64,000 bases of DNA from Antedon mediterranea. Lineage: Eukaryota > Echinodermata > Crinoidea > Comatulida > Antedonidae. Made by a program: the position numbers and the translations under genes. Under the pieces are notes generated by a model. The model saw only the letters and a list, made by a program, of their open reading frames with translations, made no database searches and was not told the origin of the DNA. Below are positions 57,704-64,000 of this stretch, piece by piece (positions within the stretch are counted from its first letter, which is position 1; the number at the start of each line of letters is the position of its first letter). The DNA lies in NCBI RefSeq assembly GCF_964355755.1, contig NC_092674.1, positions 9,677,001 to 9,741,000 of the forward strand. The letters run 5' to 3'.

Positions 57704-60700
57704 ATGGAAAACGCTGAAGAGAAATTTCGGCAATTGAAATCGGATCTCAGTAGACACTATGAAAAGGAAAAATACAGATGGTTAAGATTCTGTCTCTTTG
57801 ATAACCTAGACATAGGGGACATTACAGACCCACGTTTTATAGGAATGTTCTTATTCAATAGACTCCACGAAGAAGGTAAAATCACGCCGCAGAATGTCAG
57901 TCTTCTATTAGATATTGCTAAGGTAACACGCTTAAAGCATGCTGAAGATCTGGTACTTCAGTACATGAAGGATAACAATATTCAAAACACTGTAAACATT
58001 TTATTCCCATACCGAAAAAAACTGTTTCGGGCATTGAAACAAAGTGAACAACTTGATTTACAAAGAGTTATTTCTCATTATGATTTACCTACTGAAACGC
58101 CAAATATTTGGGATGCAGTTTTACAATTAGAAATCGACAGAGATTTGGATGATAATCCAGAAAAAATCAAAATATTTGCAAGTCTAGTTGGGAAACGGTC
58201 ACAGGAAGAACTTTACGGTATGTAGGCCTATGTTTTTACATTTAGTTGACCACTGATTAAGGATTCTAATAGTCACAAATCTGATCATAATTAAAGATTT
58301 AGGTTGGATGTATTTGAAGTACTGTATGACTAGCAATCATTCTGCATTAATTTTTTTATTCATTTTTGTTTAGTATTTCATTTTTTTGTTAAATAACATT
58401 ATAGGCCTATTGATATCAATCGAACAATATACAATAAAAAGCCAAGTGGCATTCTCTCTAGATAGAACTAATATGTGCGGTATAATCAATACTTTTATTA
58501 ATGAATATATTTATAAAGTCTACACTCATTCAAGGCAATGTTGCGATGGGGTTCATGGTTGATCCATCCCCGAGAGCAGGCTAGTTTCCTCCTGGACATT
58601 CCCCTCACCAACAGCATTTTATTTTATCATTATTCAAACACATTTAAAGTTGTTTTTCAAGATTAGGTCCTAATACTGTGTTTATAAAACTCTTCATTTA
58701 ACGCCACTGTCTCAATTTGTTTATGATTTTTTTCTCAATAATAACTATATTTACGTTACAGCTTTTACATTCTATTGTTGTTTAAATTAAATATTTCTTA
58801 TATAATTTTTTAATTTACGTAATATCTACATAATCTATACAGTAATCCTTAAAATAGCAATGAAAAGGAACGGTATGAACTGGTTGTTTAAATTATACAA
58901 ATTAGAGGTATCTTTGAAGTTTTCATTCATTATCTTGCTATTAGGCCTAATGAGAAGTTTAACCAACCGTTGACTTACTTAAAGGAAGGTAGTAGGATCG
59001 ATCTGAATTATCATCGATCAATGAAACAGCCATAATATTTTAATAAATAAACCAATGAGAACATCATAAATTCAGCAATAGGTTGATTCCATTTTGTCAA
59101 TAAACTGTAAATCAAACAATCACCTAGAACATAGAGTAAATGCTAAAACTAATATTTCTACGAAGAATTTTTAAATTGTTTTTCTAGCTTTAGGTGCGGA
59201 ATTGACTGAAACAAAAATGGAGCTGTCCTCTTGTAAAGGAGGAAACAAACTATCACCAACCGATGAAGGTAAGTGTAGGCCTACACACAAAATATTATGA
59301 AATATTTTACGCAAAAACGAATAATTGGAGACATTATGTCACTATCTTTTAAACTATGCGGCGTATTTCAAATAAGGAAAGAAAAATATTCTCCTAAATC
59401 CGATTTGAATATTAACACAACTAACAGTAAGGCAACTCAACTGTCACATGCTTAAATTGACGTCACCTTAGATGAAGATTAAAATTAAATTACCGTATTT
59501 ATTCGAATAAACGCCGCGCTTTGAATAAACCCTCGAATAAACGCCCTCGGTGCCTTTATTTATTTTGCATCATGCACAATATTGTATTACAACACATTTC
59601 TATTTTTAGTAGAATTCATTGATTGCATGACATGATCAACAATTTACCAATCATTTTGATATTTAATCATTTCTCGATATTCATTGTGTTATATTTTTTC
59701 ATATCTATGTGGTATTTATTTGATTATACATGTTACCATTACACCCAAAAAACGTAATGCCTTCCCCGAATAAACGCCTTCCTAAAAACACTCTTGAACA
59801 ATAAATGTCCCGGTAATTTGACTTTTGAAATGTAAAACTACAATAGCAAAGCAAAATCTATCATGCTTCGATTGTAAGCGCTGTTAGACTTTTTGGTAAA
59901 GGTCGAGCGCCTCTAATATTCATATTATTAAGAACTCGTATTCATATCATAACAATTGATGTTGATTTTATTCACCAGCTATCAAGACATTTCTGAAAGA
60001 ACAACAAAAAGGTTCATATAAAGCTATGAACCTAATGGAATCGGTGGTTTTCGGTGAACAATACAAAGTTGATATTGCAGACGTATTTACCGATCTCACT
60101 TTACTTCAATCTACAAAAGAAAAACCGGTTGATCATGCAACGAGACGAAAGGAAACTAAACCTACAAGTTTGGAAGATGTATTGCAGATTATTAAACCTA
60201 AAAGTTCATGTAAAGTTCTAATAACAGGTAAAGGGGGGATGGGGAAGACAACCCTTTTCAGGTACATAACATATAACTGGGCTAATGATAATGATGATAC
60301 ATTTTCTAGCAAAGTATTGTTTCTACTAAATATTAGAGACATAGAGACAGGAAAGACGATCATAGATAGTATTGTTGATCAAATAAATCTTGTTAAATTT
60401 GCTAATGGTATGAAAAAAATATCAAAACAAAACCCTAAAGAATTAATTGAAACTTTCATAATAGAAAATGAAGATGAAATAGTTTTGCTATTAGATGGAT
60501 TAGATGAGTTAGAACAAGGTTCTGAAGAAAGACTACAGTTGTTGAAATTCGGCTCAAATTACAAGACTACCACATTAATAACATCACGACCTGAAAATAT
60601 TACAACGTTTGTTGAAAGCTGTGATGTTCATGTTGAAGTTAATGGATTCAGTAAAAAAAGTGTGAATAAATATATTAGGAAATACTTCAATAAAAAGCAT

Positions 60701-63700
60701 AAATTAGGAGAAAATTTAATTAGTGAATTAAAATTAAATTTGTATCATTTGGATTCTAATAATTTTTATACAAAAGCAATAGGCCTAATTGAACTCTGTT
60801 CTTCTCCTTTGCTATTACTTATGATTTGTAGCATATGGGAAGAATCCGGAGACCTTCCGATTTACCTTTTAGATCTTTTCAAGGAATTAATTTGCTGCAC
60901 TATAAATCAATTTCTATCCAAAGGATCTAGTGGGGTAAACAGAACCAGAATCGCAAATTTTGACAGAATTCCAATTAAATATAAAACTGCACTACTAGCA
61001 TTAGGCCAATGCATGTATGAAGGATTAAAGACGAATGTATTGATAATCGACAAATATGAGTTCACAAACTTGTTTGAGGATGAATCAATAGTAGACTTGG
61101 CACTGAAAATTGGATTTGTTTACAAAAAGCCACCTCTCAGTAAAAGAGATAGAAAGGAGTTGTTTGCTCCTCCACACAAGCTAGTTTCAGAGGCATTAAC
61201 GGGGTTTTACCTTGCCGATAAGTGTCAGTCAGGTGATTTGAAAGAGGAAGAGTGTGAAATGATAAGGTCAAATACATACCTACATATGACAATAATATTT
61301 ACTATAGGGTTTCTAGGAGCTGGTGCTGGTAGACTTATGAAACATTGGTTAAAAGTGAAAGCTTCAAGCTTGTATTCACTAGCAAAGTATTTCAGATATG
61401 TCAAGGAACAACATGAAGATTCTGTAATAGAGGAATTAGATGCAACACTATTAAATGTTGATAAAGAAGTCAAAGAAACATTTTCAGATATGTCTGAGTC
61501 ATTTAGAAATTTTCTATCTATTGATGCAAACAAAACGCAAAAATATAAAAATGAGCATTTGGTACAACTTATGAGCAGATATCAGGTCAAGTGCGATTAT
61601 CAATATCAATATTTAGACGTATTTCTGAGTTCTATATTATCAAAGCTTATACAAACAAAAGCTATAAAACCGACAGAAAAATTTTGTGCTATGCTAGTTC
61701 ATTTATTTATAATCGCACATGGAGTAATGAAGGATAAAGATACGGCGTACTTCTTTATGGATGATGTGTTGTTTCAATTTCATTCATTGGTAAAAGACGA
61801 AGCAATTGATATCCTTTCAGTAGTAATGGACAATTTTCAATTTCAATACAACTTTGCCAAGGTTTCATTTCATAAATCATATAGTCTAAAATTCATGATT
61901 CATTTGTTGAAATATTCTTCTAAAAACCTGATATATCTTAAGTTTCCGTCTGACAGTGTTAAGTTGAGAAAACTTCTTGTTGATAATATTTTACCACATG
62001 ATCTACACCTTGGGCTAGAAGCTACTGATTTAAGTGATATTGATACGGATTTACTTTTTAAGTTGGTAAATCACACTTCCGATTTCAAATTTACTGCATA
62101 TAACCTGACAGTTGATCATCTCAGTTGTCTTGTAGATGTTTGTTACGAACAAGATATGATATTGACATGGAAAAGGTTAAATCTAAGTGGTCTTTACCTA
62201 TCGTCATTTGAAGTATCGAAATTAGCTTATTTAATAACATTCTCTCCAAAATTACAGAATCTTGATATGAATAATTGCCATCTCTCTGGTAATATCATAA
62301 AAGATTTATTGCGTGAATGTGATAAAAACAATGTCGTATTGAAACGTAACATGTTTAATCTAATGGGAAATGATCTTTCCAATATCGATGGTGTTTCACT
62401 CTTTAGGTTGGTGAATCTAACTTATGTAGATAAAAGATATGTAGATAAAGACACTTATAATTGGCATGATTATAGCCTATCTATTGATAACCTCAACGGG
62501 CTCATAGATGCCTATATGCACGGAAACTATAGGTTATTAACATGGAAAATGTTGAATTTAAGTGAGCTCAACCTATCTTCAATCGAAGGATCAAAATTAG
62601 CTTATTTATTATTCTCTTCAAAACTTGAAAAAATCGACATGAGGTATTGCCAACTTTCAGGTAGTATTATAAAAGATTTATTGAATGAATGTGATAAAAA
62701 CAATGTGGTATTGAAACCTGGTATGCTTGATCTACGTGAAAACAATCTTTCGGATATTGATGGTGTTACGCTTTTTAAGTTGGTGACCATAAATAGTTAT
62801 AGTTATTACACTTTCGATTGGCATGATTATAACCTTTCCATTGATAACCTACAAAGTCTTTTAGATATCTGTTGTGAACATTGTAAGGTATTGACCTGGA
62901 AAAGTTTGAGTATACGTGGGCTCAACCTATCTTCATTTGGAGGGTCAAAAATAGCTTGTTTATTACAATTGTCTCCACAACTAAACTATCTTGATATGAA
63001 AAATTGCCAAATTTCAGGTAGTATTATAAAAGATTTTTTGAATGAATGTGATACAAACAAAGTGGCATTGAAACCTAAAATGTTTGATTTAAAGGGAAAC
63101 AATCTTTCACATATTGATGGTGTTACACTTCTTAAGTTGGTGAATCTAATTAGGAATAATAACACAAACACTTTTGATTGGCATGAGTATAACCTGTCCA
63201 TTGATAACCTACAAAGTCTTTTAGATACCGGTTGTGAACATGGTAAAGTATTGACATGGAAAAAGTTGAGTATACGTGGGCTCAACCTATCTTCATTTGG
63301 AGGGTCAAAAATAGCTTGTTTATTACAATTGTCTCCACAACTTAACCATCTTGATATGAAAAATTGCCAAATTTCAGGAAGTATTTTAACAAATTTGTTG
63401 AATGAATGTGATAAAAACAAAGTGGCATTAAAAACTGAAATGTTTGATCTAAAGGGAAACAATCTTTCCGATATTGATGTTTCATGCTTGGTAAATATAA
63501 TTCATTGTGTTGACTCCACTTTTAAATGGTGTAAATATAGCCTTGTTGACAAGCTGATGTGTCTTGCAGACGCCTGTTCCGAACATGGTAGGATATTAAA
63601 ATGGAAAAATGTGAATTTAAGTGGGATTCGCCTATCTTCAATTGGCATGAACAAATTAGCGTGTTTAATAAAATCTTCTCCACAACTGACAGATCTTGAC

Positions 63701-63751
63701 ATAAGTGAATGTCACCTGTCAGGTAGTATCTTAAAAGAGCTACTTAATTAA
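57704..63751 (+). CDS. NLR-like receptor: DED, NACHT, leucine-rich repeats (cut by a stop)
   Basis: Coding exons 57704-58217, 59188-59268 and 59979-63751, phases matching, 1455 aa. The ATG exon is preceded by an acceptor at 57684, so an untranslated exon lies upstream. Residues about 8-90 read as a death effector domain (YRWLRFCLFDNLDIGDI...LFNRLHEEGKI...LLLDIAKVTRL). A second helical stretch follows to 171. NACHT: Walker A GKGGMGKT at 282-289, Walker B LLLDGLDE at 368-375, sensor ITSRPEN. The C-terminal half is built of leucine-rich units in a roughly 115-120-residue super-repeat (NNLSDIDGVTLFKLV ... LNLSSFGGSKIACLL ... LDMKNCQISGSIIKD). The TAA at 63749-63751 stands where other units have GAA (LLNECDKN), and the LRR frame continues open to the window end. 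Known family role: cytosolic sensors in innate immunity or cell death. Ligand unknown. Confidence 0.88.
59490..59815. repeat. dispersed repeat of the 'GAATAAACGCC' family
   Basis: In intron 2 of the NLR-like gene. It begins TTCGAATAAACGCCGCGCTTTG and ends CCCGAATAAACGCC...CTTGAACAATAAATGTCCCGG. The interior matches 1110-1430 (TAGTAGAATTCA, CAACAATTTACCAATCATTT, CATATCTATG). Confidence 0.65.
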
Positions 63752-64000
63752 TGCGATAAAAACAATGTGGTACTAAAATCTGGTATGCTTAATCTAAAGG
63801 GAAACGATCTTTCCGATGCTGATTGTGTTTTACTTTTTAGGTTGGTGGATCTAGGAAGTTCTAGATGGTATCCAGATTTTAAATGGTGTGATTATTACCT
63901 GTCAGTTGATCAGCTAATAAGTCTTACTGATTGTTGTTATGAACATGGTTGGATATTGTATTGGAAAACATTAAACTTAAGTGGGGTTGATCTATCATTA
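62030..64000 (+). repeat. tandem 340-370-bp LRR-encoding DNA units
   Basis: Anchor motifs GATATTGATGGTGTTACACT / TTTAAGTTGGTGAAT recur at about 62036, 62380, 62750, 63110, 63470 and 63810. Units around 62820-63060 and 63180-63420 are nearly identical (shared AACCTACAAAGTCTTTTAGA and TTGAGTATACGTGGGCTCAA), pointing to recent tandem duplication or gene conversion. Confidence 0.85.
63752..64000 (+). pseudogene. LRR-coding frame continuing past the TAA
   Basis: The 83 codons after the stop are in the same frame, have no stop, and keep the super-repeat pattern (CDKNNVVLK, LNLKGNDLSDADCVLLFRLV, WKTLNLSGVDLS). They are truncated by the window end. Either the gene is broken by a nonsense change, the reference carries an error, or the segment is cast-off 3' repeat DNA after a real new C-terminus. 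Confidence 0.75.

Overview
This is nuclear DNA of an intron-rich, AT-rich animal. All recognisable genes are split by GT-AG introns, most introns and spacers are full of short TIR elements (MITEs), tRNA-headed SINEs, LINE remnants and tandem repeats, and an intracellular receptor gene with the order DED-NACHT-LRR lies at the right edge. Large DED/Death-NACHT-LRR families are known from echinoderms, hemichordates and lancelets. Together with the tracts rich in TAGGCCTA-type motifs this suggests a marine invertebrate deuterostome, plausibly an echinoderm (inference). All exon maps below come from reading splice sites and frames by eye.

Layout. 1-2.6 kb: repeats. 2.6-7.1 kb (+): an arylsulfatase A-like gene with two frame breaks and a changed active-site residue, probably a pseudogene. 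7.1-12.7 kb: spacer with several tandem arrays, including a 63-bp satellite. 12.8-24.4 kb (-): complete 16-exon AIFM1 (619 aa), with an 878-bp foldback element in intron 1. 24.6-29.1 kb (+): complete 9-exon NAXD (332 aa), head-to-head with AIFM1, with only 175 bp between the start codons. 32.0-33.2 kb (+): an unrecognised small gene (about 64 aa, three coding exons). 34.2-44.2 kb (-): complete 13-exon GUF1 (671 aa). 45.4-46.5 kb (+): complete 3-exon VMA21 (91 aa), divergent from GUF1. 48.7-54.0 kb (-): complete 8-exon AMDHD2 (409 aa). 54.0-57.7 kb: spacer with a dense GGCCTA tract and a SINE. 57.7-64.0 kb (+): an NLR-like gene whose LRR array is cut by an in-frame TAA, after which the LRR frame stays open to the window end.

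Functional themes. AIFM1 (mitochondrial NADH-binding flavoprotein), NAXD (repair of hydrated NAD(P)H) and GUF1 (mitochondrial elongation factor 4) are all mitochondrial or NADH-linked. The AIFM1/NAXD pair shares what must be a bidirectional promoter. VMA21 (V-ATPase assembly) and AMDHD2 (amino-sugar catabolism) are ordinary housekeeping genes. The NLR-like gene and the sulfatase relic are the fast-evolving elements at the two edges.
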